Source of the DNA: JALHUB01 sp963719465
GTDB lineage: Bacteria > Chloroflexota > Dehalococcoidia > DSTF01 > JALHUB01
DNA length: 64,000 nt
Assembly (NCBI GenBank): GCA_963719465.1
Contig: OY970386.1
Coordinates: forward strand, 558,001-622,000
Reading direction: 5' to 3'
In this document: positions 38,566 to 46,782 of the stretch, piece after piece
Position numbering within the stretch: the stretch's first letter is position 1
Layout of the letters: the number at the start of each line of letters is the position of its first letter
The notes under the pieces: generated by a model
Told to the model about the DNA's origin: nothing
Seen by the model: only the letters and a program-made list of their open reading frames with translations
Databases searched by the model: none
Translations under genes and position numbers: made by a program

Positions 38566-38593
38566 CCCTTCGAACGATCTTATGTCCATCGTA

Positions 38594-38615
38594 GCCGAGG
38601 CTTTCCAGCCTCGGC
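38594..38615. terminator. Perfect 9-bp stem-loop after the ABC exporter
   Basis: GCCGAGGCT (38594-38602), loop TTCC, AGCCTCGGC (38607-38615). It lies 29 bases past the permease stop. No T tract follows, so it may be a dispersed palindromic element or an RNA 3'-end stabiliser rather than a classical terminator. Confidence 0.5.
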
Positions 38616-38728
38616 GTCGCGCCGATCCTTCCCCTCCTCTACCCCATTTCCTCCAGGCGTTAACTTTTCTGCGAGCATAGCGTTCTCCTAATAAGAAAGC
38701 TCCCCGCCTTCATCCCAGGAGGACGCAG

Positions 38729-39592
38729 ATGAAGCTCGCCCGCGCCTTGCCGCTCATCACCATCCTGTTAGCCGCGTTCGTCGGCACCGCCGCTCACGCC
38801 GCCGCGACCGCTCACGCCGCCATCCCGACGCCCACATCCGCGCCAACGACCACCCCTACAGCCCTGCCGTTCGCCGCGTTTTTCGGCTATGCCTACCTCG
38901 ATGGCCAGATATCCAGTGGCCCGGTCACCGCCAGGATAGGTCACCAGACCTGCGGCACGGCGACAATCCTGCCGGCTTCAGAGGTCGGATATTCCTATCG
39001 ACTGGAAATCGCCTCGGATGAGACTACCCCTGGCTGTGGACGGCCCGGCGCCCCGATAACCTTCTTCGTCGCGGGGCAGCAGGCAGCTCAGACAGGACTC
39101 TGGCAGCCGGACAGCGGGACCCCTCTCAATCTGGTCGCCGGGACGCCGTTCGCTGTGTTCGTCGGCAACCTGCCGCTCGATTCAGACTTCGAGTCCGCCC
39201 AACTGCGGGCGTTTTCAGGCTCTCAACCCTGCCGTCAGTTCTTCTCGACTCCCCAGGGCGGATACACGCTGAACGTGCTCGCAACTCCGGGCACCGGCTG
39301 CGGCACCGAAGGCGCACCGATAAACTTCAAACTGGTCGACAGCCAGGGAAACGTCGTCTCCGTCGCAAACGAAACCGCCACGTGGCACGCTTGGGACGGC
39401 AGCGTATCTGACGCTCAGCAGCTGAACCTCACCTTCGGGGCTTCCACATCCATCCGCGTCGGCAGCGTCGGGGAAGGACCGGAAAGCAGCGAGAGCCCCT
39501 GGCTTCGGCTGTCAGTCGGGCTCGCTCTGCTTGGCCTGGCGAGCGGCATCGGCGCATTCGCGCTCCGCAGGCGACCAAGGGCGCATTCATAG
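38729..39592 (+). CDS. Secreted, membrane-anchored protein with two Cys-containing repeats
   Basis: 287-residue exported protein of unknown function. Signal peptide (LARALPLITILLAAFVGTAAHA), a Thr/Pro linker, then two related units: about 48-130 (GHQTCGTA ... TPGCGRPGAPITFFV ... LNL) and about 142-235 (GSQPCRQF ... GTGCGTEGAPINFKL ... LNL), each with two Cys that may pair. It ends with a transmembrane helix and RRRPRAHS. Such repeats with GCG..GAPI.F recur in Chloroflexota surface proteins, in my recollection. CAGGAGG precedes ATG 38729. No partner gene is evident. Confidence 0.8.
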   Translation: MKLARALPLITILLAAFVGTAAHAAATAHAAIPTPTSAPTTTPTALPFAAFFGYAYLDGQISSGPVTARIGHQTCGTATILPASEVGYSYRLEIASDETTPGCGRPGAPITFFVAGQQAAQTGLWQPDSGTPLNLVAGTPFAVFVGNLPLDSDFESAQLRAFSGSQPCRQFFSTPQGGYTLNVLATPGTGCGTEGAPINFKLVDSQGNVVSVANETATWHAWDGSVSDAQQLNLTFGASTSIRVGSVGEGPESSESPWLRLSVGLALLGLASGIGAFALRRRPRAHS

Positions 39593-39892
39593 CCGCCTCC
39601 CAACGATCCCATGTAGGGGCGCATCGCGCCCAGTGCCGCGAGCCCCTTACAACCGCGCCTCCGATCTGCTACCCTGGCCTCGGACACCGCTTCGTCCCTC
39701 TGGCCGCTCGTCCCGACGGGCCCTTTCCAAAATCAAATGCACAAAACGCACCTTACCAGATTCGCAAACCCGATCATTTTCAAAAACAAAAACAAATCAG
39801 CCGACGCAACCCGCCCGTCGCCCTCTCCTTGCCCTGCTCCCCCAATTCCGCTAACATACTGCTGCAGCCTGCAAGCACAGGAGAATCCCCCC
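39593..39892. other. Non-coding gap ahead of the EF-G-like gene
   Basis: About 300 bases without a gene. It contains a short hairpin GGGCGC-ATC-GCGCCC (39617-39631), an A-rich stretch near 39770-39800 and CATACT (39855-39860) as a possible -10 about 33 bases before the ATG. No -35 at a normal distance is seen. Confidence 0.45.
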
Positions 39893-41965
39893 ATGAAGGA
39901 CTACAAGACAGAGGACATCCGTAACGTCGTCCTCCTTGGCCACGGCGGCACCGGCAAAACCACCCTCGCCGAGGCCATCCTCTTCGCCAGCGGCGCCATC
40001 AACCGCCTCGGCCGCGTCGAAGACGGCACCACCACCTCCGACTACGACCCCGACGAGGTCAAGCGCACCATAAGCATCAACCTCTCCCTCCTTCCCTGCG
40101 AATGGAAGGGCAAGAAGCTGAACGTCATCGACGCCCCGGGCTACGCCGACTTCGCCGGCGAGCTGCGCGCCGCCGTCCAGGCCGCAGACGCCGCCCTCGT
40201 CCTCGTCGACGCCTCCGCCGGCGTCGAAGTCGGCACCGAGACCTCCTGGGCCGCCGCCGATGCCCTCGACCTGCCTCGCGCCGTCCTCATCGACCGCATG
40301 GACCGTGAGAACGCCGACTTCGCCCAGGCGCTCGCCCAGGTGCAGTCCCACTTCGGCAAGAAGTGCGTCGCCCTCCAGCTTCCAGTCGGCGCCCAGGCCT
40401 CCTTTAGCGGCGTCGTCGACGTCCTCACAATGAAGGCTTATTCTGGCGAGAAAGGCACGGAGGGCGCCGTGCCCGACTCGCTGGCCGACCAGGCGACGCG
40501 CTACCGCGAGCAGCTTGTCGAGGCCGTCGCCGAGACCGATGACGAGCTCCTGACCAAGTACCTCGACGGCACCGCGTTGACTGAAGAGGAGCTGACGCGC
40601 GGCCTGCGCAGCGGCATCGCTTCCGGCTCCGTCGTGCCCGTGCTCGTCGGCGCGGCGGCGAAGAACATCGGCACGGCACCCCTGCTCGACACGCTTGCCG
40701 CCCACTTCCCCTCACCCAGGGAGCGCCCGCCCCTCAAGGCGAAGAACGCTTCGACCGGCCAGGAAGAGGACGTGAAGGCCGACCCCGCTGGCCCGCTGGC
40801 GGCCCTCGTCTTCAAGACCACCGCCGACCCCTACGTCGGCAAGCTCACCTACCTGCGCGTCTACTCCGGCATGCTCAAGGGCGACTCCCAGGCCTGGAAC
40901 CCGAACAGGTCGACGATGGAGCGCATCGGCCAGCTTTTCATCGTGCGCGGCAAGGCGCAGGAGCCGATAGCCCAGCTCGTCGCCGGCGACATCGGCGCGC
41001 TCGCCAAGCTCGCGGAGACTTCCACCGGCGACACCCTGGCGTCGAAGGAGAAGCCGCTCGTCCTGCCGCCCATAACCTTCCCAACGCCCGCCTACAGCGC
41101 CGCCGTCCACCCGAAGACGAAAACCGACCTCGACAAGATGGGCAGCGCCCTCACCCGCATCATCGAGGAAGACCCGACGCTGCGCGTCCACCGCGACGCC
41201 GACACGAACGAGACGGTGATATCCGGCCTCGGCGAGCCGCACCTCGAGGTCACCGTCGAGAAGGTGCAGCGCAAGTTCGGCGTCGGCCTGGAGCTGACGA
41301 CGCCCAAAGTGCCGTACAAGGAGACCATCACTGCGTCCAGCAACTCCGAGTACACGCACAAGAAGCAGACCGGCGGCCACGGCCAGTATGCCCGCGTGGC
41401 CATCAAGCTGGAACCCTTGCCGCGGGGCAGCGGCTTCCAGTTCGACGACAAGATCGTCGGCGGCGTTGTCTCGAGGACCTACATCCCGGCCGTTGAGAAG
41501 GGCGTCGTCGAGGCGATGCAGGAGGGCGTCATCGCTCACTACCCGCTCGTCGACGTCAAAGTGACGCTTTACGACGGCAAGGAGCACCCCGTCGACTCCT
41601 CGGAGATGGCCTTCAAAATCGCCGGCTCCGCGGCCCTCAAGCAGGGCGTGAACCAGGGCCGCCCTATTCTCGTCGAGCCGATCATGACCCTTCGCGTCAC
41701 CGTCCCCGAGTCGAACACGGGCGACGCGATGGGCGACCTCAACAGCAAGCGGGCGAAAGTGCTGGGGATATCGCCGCAGGACGGCCACAGCGTCATCGAG
41801 GCGCTCGTGCCGCTGGCTGAGGTGCAGCGCTACGCCACGGACCTCCGCTCGATAACGCAGGGGCGCGGCCACTACGAGCTCGAGTTCGACCACTACGAGG
41901 AAGTGCCGGCCCACCTCGCGCAGAAGATCATCGACAAGGCAAAAGAGGAAACCAAGGCCTCCTGA
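39893..41965 (+). CDS. Elongation factor G-like GTPase (EF-G2 type)
   Basis: 690-residue translational GTPase paralogue. Domains in order: G domain (P-loop GHGGTGKTT 16-24, DAPGYADF 80-87), domain II, III (VISGLGEPHLEVTVEKV), IV (KKQTGGHGQYARV) and V (PIMTLRVTVPESNTGDAMGDLNSKRAKVLG). Two departures from canonical EF-G: Tyr for the catalytic His in DTPGH, usual in EF-G2 proteins, and IDRMD in place of the guanine-binding NKxD. Translocation activity is therefore uncertain. ATG 39893 with AGGAGA upstream was chosen over the longer frame, whose N-terminus is low-complexity. Confidence 0.9.
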   Translation: MKDYKTEDIRNVVLLGHGGTGKTTLAEAILFASGAINRLGRVEDGTTTSDYDPDEVKRTISINLSLLPCEWKGKKLNVIDAPGYADFAGELRAAVQAADAALVLVDASAGVEVGTETSWAAADALDLPRAVLIDRMDRENADFAQALAQVQSHFGKKCVALQLPVGAQASFSGVVDVLTMKAYSGEKGTEGAVPDSLADQATRYREQLVEAVAETDDELLTKYLDGTALTEEELTRGLRSGIASGSVVPVLVGAAAKNIGTAPLLDTLAAHFPSPRERPPLKAKNASTGQEEDVKADPAGPLAALVFKTTADPYVGKLTYLRVYSGMLKGDSQAWNPNRSTMERIGQLFIVRGKAQEPIAQLVAGDIGALAKLAETSTGDTLASKEKPLVLPPITFPTPAYSAAVHPKTKTDLDKMGSALTRIIEEDPTLRVHRDADTNETVISGLGEPHLEVTVEKVQRKFGVGLELTTPKVPYKETITASSNSEYTHKKQTGGHGQYARVAIKLEPLPRGSGFQFDDKIVGGVVSRTYIPAVEKGVVEAMQEGVIAHYPLVDVKVTLYDGKEHPVDSSEMAFKIAGSAALKQGVNQGRPILVEPIMTLRVTVPESNTGDAMGDLNSKRAKVLGISPQDGHSVIEALVPLAEVQRYATDLRSITQGRGHYELEFDHYEEVPAHLAQKIIDKAKEETKAS

Positions 41966-42035
41966 CGCCACGGCGCGACGCAAGCCTCGCCCGAATCACC
42001 GCCTGTTGATCTCGACTCATGTTGGGACTATTTTG

Positions 42036-42050
42036 AGGGGTAGCCCTTTT
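42036..42050 (+). terminator. Weak hairpin plus T run after the EF-G-like gene
   Basis: AGGG-GTAG-CCCT (42036-42047) followed by TTT. The stem has only four pairs; it is a weak candidate terminator between the EF-G-like gene and the kdp promoter. Confidence 0.3.
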
Positions 42051-42079
42051 CCCGCCCAGCCATCGCGGCTGCCAGCGGC

Positions 42080-42111
42080 GTAACACGTTTGTAACAGAGG
42101 GTACCTACAAT
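42080..42111 (+). promoter_or_regulatory. kdp promoter with GTAAC boxes of the amt type
   Basis: GTAAC (42080-42084), six bases, GTAAC (42091-42095), ten bases, -10 TACAAT (42106-42111). The two boxes and their distance to the -10 match both amt promoters exactly. No -35 consensus is present. This implies control by an OmpR-family protein, although no kdpE gene lies in the operon. Confidence 0.65.
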
Positions 42112-42119
42112 TCGGGAGG

Positions 42120-42143
42120 AATCCGGGCGTTGCGCCTCGGATT
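42120..42143 (+). promoter_or_regulatory. Stem-loop in the kdp leader
   Basis: AATCCGGGCG (42120-42129), loop TTG, CGCC-T-CGGATT (42133-42143): a ten-pair stem with one bulged T, located between the predicted transcription start and the first ribosome site. It may modulate translation or RNA stability; no known riboswitch class is recognised. Confidence 0.45.
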
Positions 42144-42163
42144 AGAGCGAGAGGAACGCTTCA

Positions 42164-42247
42164 ATGGCTGATATCGTGATGCTCATCATCGTTACGAGTT
42201 TCATGGCGATTGCCGGCCTGCTCGTGTTCGCACTTGACCGCCTGTAG
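42164..42247 (+). CDS. 27-residue membrane mini-protein preceding kdpF
   Basis: Short reading frame MADIVMLIIVTSFMAIAG... ending FALDRL, essentially one transmembrane helix with a charged end. GAGAGGAA precedes ATG 42164. Small one-helix proteins ending in (C/L)DRL occur ahead of kdpF in other bacteria, in my recollection, and may assist the Kdp complex; its function is not established. The gene is nine bases upstream of kdpF. Confidence 0.6.
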   Translation: MADIVMLIIVTSFMAIAGLLVFALDRL

Positions 42248-42256
42248 GAGTCAGGG

Positions 42257-42346
42257 ATGAACTTCGATTACCTCATCGTGGGAATCATCTCTTTCCTCGT
42301 CCTCCTTTACCTGCTTTACGCGCTCATAAGACCTGAGAACCTATAG
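42257..42346 (+). CDS. kdpF: KdpF, small subunit of the K+-transporting ATPase
   Basis: 29-residue single-helix protein ending YLLYALIRPENL, the hallmark of KdpF, which stabilises the KdpABC complex in the membrane. AGGAG lies just before ATG 42257, and its TAG stop overlaps the GTG start of kdpA. Confidence 0.85.
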   Translation: MNFDYLIVGIISFLVLLYLLYALIRPENL

Positions 42347-44073
42347 TGTCCATATTTGGGATTCTTCAGTTCCTCGCGCTATTCGCAGTCGTTGGTGCAC
42401 TGGCGCGCCCCCTTGGCGCCTACATCGCCCATGTGTTCTCGAACGAAAGGACGCCCCTAGATCCCGTCCTTAAGCCGGTCGAGAAGGCGATCTACAGACT
42501 CATCCGCGTCGATCCGCGCCACGAATGCCGTTGGACCCGCTATACGCTGGACATGCTGCTGTTCAACTTCTGCGGCATCATCATCGTGTACATCATCCTG
42601 CGCCTGCAGCACTTCCATCCCTGGAATCCCCTCGACGCGCCCGGCATGCGCGCCGATCTCGCCTTCAACACGGCGGTCAGCTTCGTAACCAATACGAACT
42701 GGCAATCGTACGTCCCGGAGACGGCCGCGAGCTACCTCTCGCAGATGATGGCCTTCACCTGGCAGAACTTCGTCTCGGCGGGGACCGGCATTGCCGTCGC
42801 AATGGCGCTCATCCGAGGGCTGACGCGCCGGTCGGCGGAGAACGTGGGAAACTTCTGGTTCGATCTCACGCGCTCCTGCCTATGGATTCTGCTCCCCCTT
42901 TCGGTTGTTATCGGCATTTTCTTTATGGCGTCCGGGATGGTACAAACGCTCGCCGGCCCGGCAGTCGTGAAGACGGTCGAAGGGGCGACTCAAACCATCG
43001 CGCGCGGTCCAGTGGCGTCGCAAGAGGCGATCAAGCTGCTGGGCACGAACGGTGGTGGCTTCTTCAACGCCAACTCCGCCCACCCGTTCGAGAATCCGAC
43101 TCCACTGACCAACTTCATCGAAGTGGTGGTCCTTCTTTCGATCCCGGCGGCGCTCACGTACACCTTCGGACGCTTTGCTGGCAACCAGCGGCAGGGCTGG
43201 GCGCTCTTCCTGGCGATGGCGGCAATTTTCGCCCTCTCGCTGGGCATTATGACCTGGAGCGACCAGGTCGGAAACCCCAACATCGCCAACGCCGGCGTCA
43301 CGCAGGCGGCGAGTTCGAGCCAGGCGGGCGGCAGCATGGAAGGCAAGGAGGTCCGCTTCGGCACTTATGGCACGGAGCTCTTCGCCAACGCCACAACCGT
43401 CACCTCTTGCGGCGCCGTCGATGCTTCGATGGACAGCATGACGCCGCTGGCCGGCGGCACCGCCATGCTCAATATCGCCATCGGCGAGAACATCTTCGGC
43501 GGCGTCGGCACCGGCATCATGTTCATGCTTGTCTTCGCGATCCTGTCAGTGTTCATCGCCGGGCTCATGGTCGGTCGCACGCCAGAGTACCTCGGCAAGA
43601 AGATCCAATCGACCGAGATGAAGCTGATAATGATTGCGATCCTCGTTCACGAAACCAGCATCCTCGGCTTCAGCGCGCTCTCGGCGACGGCTGGGTCAGG
43701 CGTGGCGGGGATTCTGAACGCCGGCCCGCACGGCCTCTCCGAGATCCTCTACTCGGCGACCTCGGCAACTGGCAACAATGGCAGCGCTTTCGCCGGGCTG
43801 GCCGCGAACACCACCTTTTACAACGTTGTGCTGGGCATGGCGATGCTGATCGGCCGGTTCGTCTGGCTCGTCCCGATGATCGCGGTTGGCGGAACGATGG
43901 TGAAGAAGACGCCCGTGCCGGAGTCGGCCGGAACCTTCCCCACGACTGGCATCCTCTTCATCGGCCTGCTAGCAGTGGCCGTCATCGTCGTCAGCGCCTT
44001 GACGTTTTTCCCCGTATACGCTTTGGGACCGATTGTGGAGCACTACCTCATGCAGGCGGGGACGCTCTTCTGA
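42346..44073 (+). CDS. kdpA: K+-transporting ATPase subunit A
   Basis: 575-residue K+-channel-like subunit of the high-affinity Kdp pump. The four selectivity-filter-like segments are seen, e.g. SFVTNTNWQSY, LGTNGGGFFNANSAHPFENP, FGTYGTELFANATTVTSCGAVDASMDSMTPLAGG and SATGNNGSAFAGL. GTG 42346 is the start: homology begins at SIFGILQFLALF and it overlaps the kdpF stop. Confidence 0.97.
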   Translation: MSIFGILQFLALFAVVGALARPLGAYIAHVFSNERTPLDPVLKPVEKAIYRLIRVDPRHECRWTRYTLDMLLFNFCGIIIVYIILRLQHFHPWNPLDAPGMRADLAFNTAVSFVTNTNWQSYVPETAASYLSQMMAFTWQNFVSAGTGIAVAMALIRGLTRRSAENVGNFWFDLTRSCLWILLPLSVVIGIFFMASGMVQTLAGPAVVKTVEGATQTIARGPVASQEAIKLLGTNGGGFFNANSAHPFENPTPLTNFIEVVVLLSIPAALTYTFGRFAGNQRQGWALFLAMAAIFALSLGIMTWSDQVGNPNIANAGVTQAASSSQAGGSMEGKEVRFGTYGTELFANATTVTSCGAVDASMDSMTPLAGGTAMLNIAIGENIFGGVGTGIMFMLVFAILSVFIAGLMVGRTPEYLGKKIQSTEMKLIMIAILVHETSILGFSALSATAGSGVAGILNAGPHGLSEILYSATSATGNNGSAFAGLAANTTFYNVVLGMAMLIGRFVWLVPMIAVGGTMVKKTPVPESAGTFPTTGILFIGLLAVAVIVVSALTFFPVYALGPIVEHYLMQAGTLF

Positions 44074-44084
44074 CGGGAGATGTG

Positions 44085-46184
44085 ATGGAAGACCCGGAGC
44101 AACCAGGCACCAGCGTCGTGGAACAGCCCGCACCCGAAGTCGCAGAGCCGAAGCGTCGGCGGCGCCAGACCGTGCCGCTCTCCACCCTCGTTGGTGAGGG
44201 TAGCGTACAGGCGTTCCGCAAGCTGGATCCTCGCTCGATGATGCACAACCCAGTCATGTTCGTCACCGAGATCGGCAGCGTTATCTCAACCTTCTATTTC
44301 ATCAAGGCAGTCATCCGGGGCGGACCTGACATCGCTTTCATAGGCGCCATAGCCCTCTTCCTCTGGATCACCGTCCTATTCGCCAACTTCGCGGAAGCCG
44401 TCGCGGAGGGTCGGGGCAAGGCGCAGGCGGCCGAACTGCGCCGGATGAAGACCGAAACGATGGCGAACCGCATAGTGGACGGCAAAACGGAGGTGGTTCC
44501 AGCTAGCAAGCTGCGTAAGGGTGACGTTGTGGAGGTTTGCGCCGGTGAGATCATCCCCAGCGACGGGGAGGTCATAGAAGGCATAGCATCCGTCGACGAG
44601 TCCGCCATCACCGGTGAGTCCGCGCCCGTAATCCGCGAGAGCGGCGGTGACCGCAGCTCGGTGACCGGCGGCACGCGGGTCCTCTCGGACGAGATAAAGG
44701 TGCGTATCTCCGCGGAGCCCGGGCAGACCTTCCTTGATCACATGATCGCCCTGGTTGAAGGGGCCGCGCGACAGAAAACCCCGAATGAGATCGCGCTCAA
44801 CATCCTTCTCGCGGGGTTGACCTTCCTCTTTGTCCTCGTCGTCCTGACGCTGCAGGCCTACGCCATCTACTCCGGCGCCGGCGTCTCGGTGATTGTGCTG
44901 CTAGCGCTTCTCGTCTGCCTTATGCCTACCACGATCGGCGGGCTGCTCTCCGCGATCGGCATTGCCGGCATGGACCGGCTCGTCCAGCACAACGTCCTTG
45001 CGATGTCCGGTCGCGCCGTCGAGGCGGCCGGCAACGTCAACACGTTGCTCCTCGACAAGACCGGCACGATAACGCTCGGAAACCGACAGGCTTCCGAGTT
45101 CATCCCCGTCGGAGACTACTCGGAATCGGATGTGGCCGATGCTGCGCAGCTCGCCTCGCTCAGCGACGAAACGCCGGAAGGACGCTCGGTCGTCGTTCTT
45201 GCCAAGCAGTTCGGCTTCCGGGATAGGCGCATTAGCGAGTCGGAGGCGACTTTCGTGCCGTTTTCGGCGCAGACGCGCATGAGCGGCATCGACTGGAACG
45301 GCGAGCAGATACGCAAGGGCGCCGCCGACGCGGTCGAGGAGTGGATCCGTGACCATGGAGGCATCATCCCGCCGAACCTCAGCTTGATCACGAGCAACAT
45401 CTCGCGCGCCGGCGGCACGCCGCTGGTCGTAGCGCGCGACAGGAACATCATCGGCGTTATCCACCTGAAGGACATCGTGAAGGGCGGGATCAGAGACCGC
45501 TTCGAGCAGCTGCGCAGGATGGGCATCCGAACAGTCATGATAACGGGCGACAACCCGCTCACGGCTGCGGCCATCGCCCAGGAAGCGGGCGTCGACGACT
45601 ATCTGGCGCAGGCCACGCCCGAGAAGAAGATGGAGCTAATCCGAGGCGAACAGGCCCAGGGGAAGCTGGTCGCCATGACCGGCGACGGCACAAACGACGC
45701 TCCCGCCCTAGCTCAGGCGGATGTCGGCGTGGCGATGAACACGGGAACAATCGCCGCCAAAGAAGCCGGCAATATGGTTGACCTCGACTCCAATCCGACC
45801 AAACTCATCGAGATCGTCGAGATCGGCAAGCAACTGCTCATGACCCGCGGCGCCTTGACAACCTTCAGCATCGCCAACGACGTGTCCAAGTACTTCGCCG
45901 TCATCCCTGCCATGTTCGCTGGCACTTACCCGGAGCTTCGACACCTGAACATCATGCATCTGCACTCCCCGCACAGCGCCATCGTTTCGGCCGTGATCTT
46001 CAATGCCGTGATCATCGTTGAGCTGATCCCTCTGGCGCTGCGCGGCGTGGCCTACAAACCGCTGGGAGCGGCAGCCGTGCTGCAGCGAAACCTGTTTATC
46101 TACGGGCTCGGGGGGCTGATTGTGCCCTTCATTGGCATAAAGATATTCGACTTGATTCTCACGGCCCTGCACGTGATGAACTAG
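44085..46184 (+). CDS. kdpB: K+-transporting P-type ATPase subunit B
   Basis: 699-residue catalytic subunit. TGES (ITGESAPV), the phosphorylated Asp in DKTGTITLGN and the hinge MTGDGTNDAPALAQADVGVAMN are intact. The residue phosphorylated for inhibition in the TGES loop (Ser) is present as TGES. ATG 44085 has GGGAG at proper distance; the first 60 residues form a charged cytosolic extension (PKRRRRQT). It lies 11 bases after kdpA. Confidence 0.97.
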   Translation: MEDPEQPGTSVVEQPAPEVAEPKRRRRQTVPLSTLVGEGSVQAFRKLDPRSMMHNPVMFVTEIGSVISTFYFIKAVIRGGPDIAFIGAIALFLWITVLFANFAEAVAEGRGKAQAAELRRMKTETMANRIVDGKTEVVPASKLRKGDVVEVCAGEIIPSDGEVIEGIASVDESAITGESAPVIRESGGDRSSVTGGTRVLSDEIKVRISAEPGQTFLDHMIALVEGAARQKTPNEIALNILLAGLTFLFVLVVLTLQAYAIYSGAGVSVIVLLALLVCLMPTTIGGLLSAIGIAGMDRLVQHNVLAMSGRAVEAAGNVNTLLLDKTGTITLGNRQASEFIPVGDYSESDVADAAQLASLSDETPEGRSVVVLAKQFGFRDRRISESEATFVPFSAQTRMSGIDWNGEQIRKGAADAVEEWIRDHGGIIPPNLSLITSNISRAGGTPLVVARDRNIIGVIHLKDIVKGGIRDRFEQLRRMGIRTVMITGDNPLTAAAIAQEAGVDDYLAQATPEKKMELIRGEQAQGKLVAMTGDGTNDAPALAQADVGVAMNTGTIAAKEAGNMVDLDSNPTKLIEIVEIGKQLLMTRGALTTFSIANDVSKYFAVIPAMFAGTYPELRHLNIMHLHSPHSAIVSAVIFNAVIIVELIPLALRGVAYKPLGAAAVLQRNLFIYGLGGLIVPFIGIKIFDLILTALHVMN

Positions 46185-46185
46185 G

Positions 46186-46782
46186 ATGACAGCTATGTGG
46201 AGAAGTACGCTAGTCGCCGTCAGGCTCTCAGTCATAACGCTGGTGATCTTTGGCGTCCTTTATCCCCTTGCCATGACCGGTCTCGCCCAGATAGCCTTCC
46301 ACGACAAGGCGAATGGGAGCCTGATCCAGCAGAACGGTCAGGTCGTCGGTTCGCAGTACATCGGGCAGCAGTTCGATGGCCCTCAATACTTCCATCCGCG
46401 CCCGTCGGCGGCCGGGAACGGCTACGACCCGCTCTCATCCGGCGCCTCGAACCTGGGGCCGACAAGTCTTACGCTGATCGACAGGATTCGCGACGATGTG
46501 ACGAAGGTTCTGGCAGAAGATCCGGGACTCAGGATGGGAAAGATACCCGTAGATATGGTGACCGCCTCAGGCAGCGGCCTTGACCCCGACATCACGCCCG
46601 CGAATGCGGAGGCTCAGGCGCCACGCGTGGCCCAGGCGCGCAACACAAGTCTCGACGATGTCATGCGGCTGGTGCAGCAGAACACCGCCAACCGCGACCT
46701 GGGCTTCCTCGGCGAGAAGCGCGTCAACGTATTGGAGCTCAACCTGGCGCTGGATAGAGACAGTAGCGGCCATTCCCAATGA
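46186..46782 (+). CDS. kdpC: K+-transporting ATPase subunit C
   Basis: 198-residue single-span subunit. N-terminal helix (VRLSVITLVIFGVLYPLAMTGLAQ) followed by the conserved GSQYIGQQFDGPQYFHPRPSAAG and periplasm-side domain with SGSGLDPDITPANAEAQ. ATG 46186 is one base after kdpB; ATG 46195 is an alternative start three codons in. The stop overlaps the next gene. Confidence 0.95.
   Translation: MTAMWRSTLVAVRLSVITLVIFGVLYPLAMTGLAQIAFHDKANGSLIQQNGQVVGSQYIGQQFDGPQYFHPRPSAAGNGYDPLSSGASNLGPTSLTLIDRIRDDVTKVLAEDPGLRMGKIPVDMVTASGSGLDPDITPANAEAQAPRVAQARNTSLDDVMRLVQQNTANRDLGFLGEKRVNVLELNLALDRDSSGHSQ

Noticed and set aside
41966..42163. c-di-AMP (ydaO) riboswitch before kdp
   Set aside because: Conserved ydaO sequence elements were not found; only one hairpin and OmpR-type boxes are present.
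44085..46184. The longer frame from 42525 as one giant KdpB-related protein
   Set aside because: The part before 44085 is a shadow frame of kdpA; KdpB begins at the ribosome-site-preceded ATG 44085.
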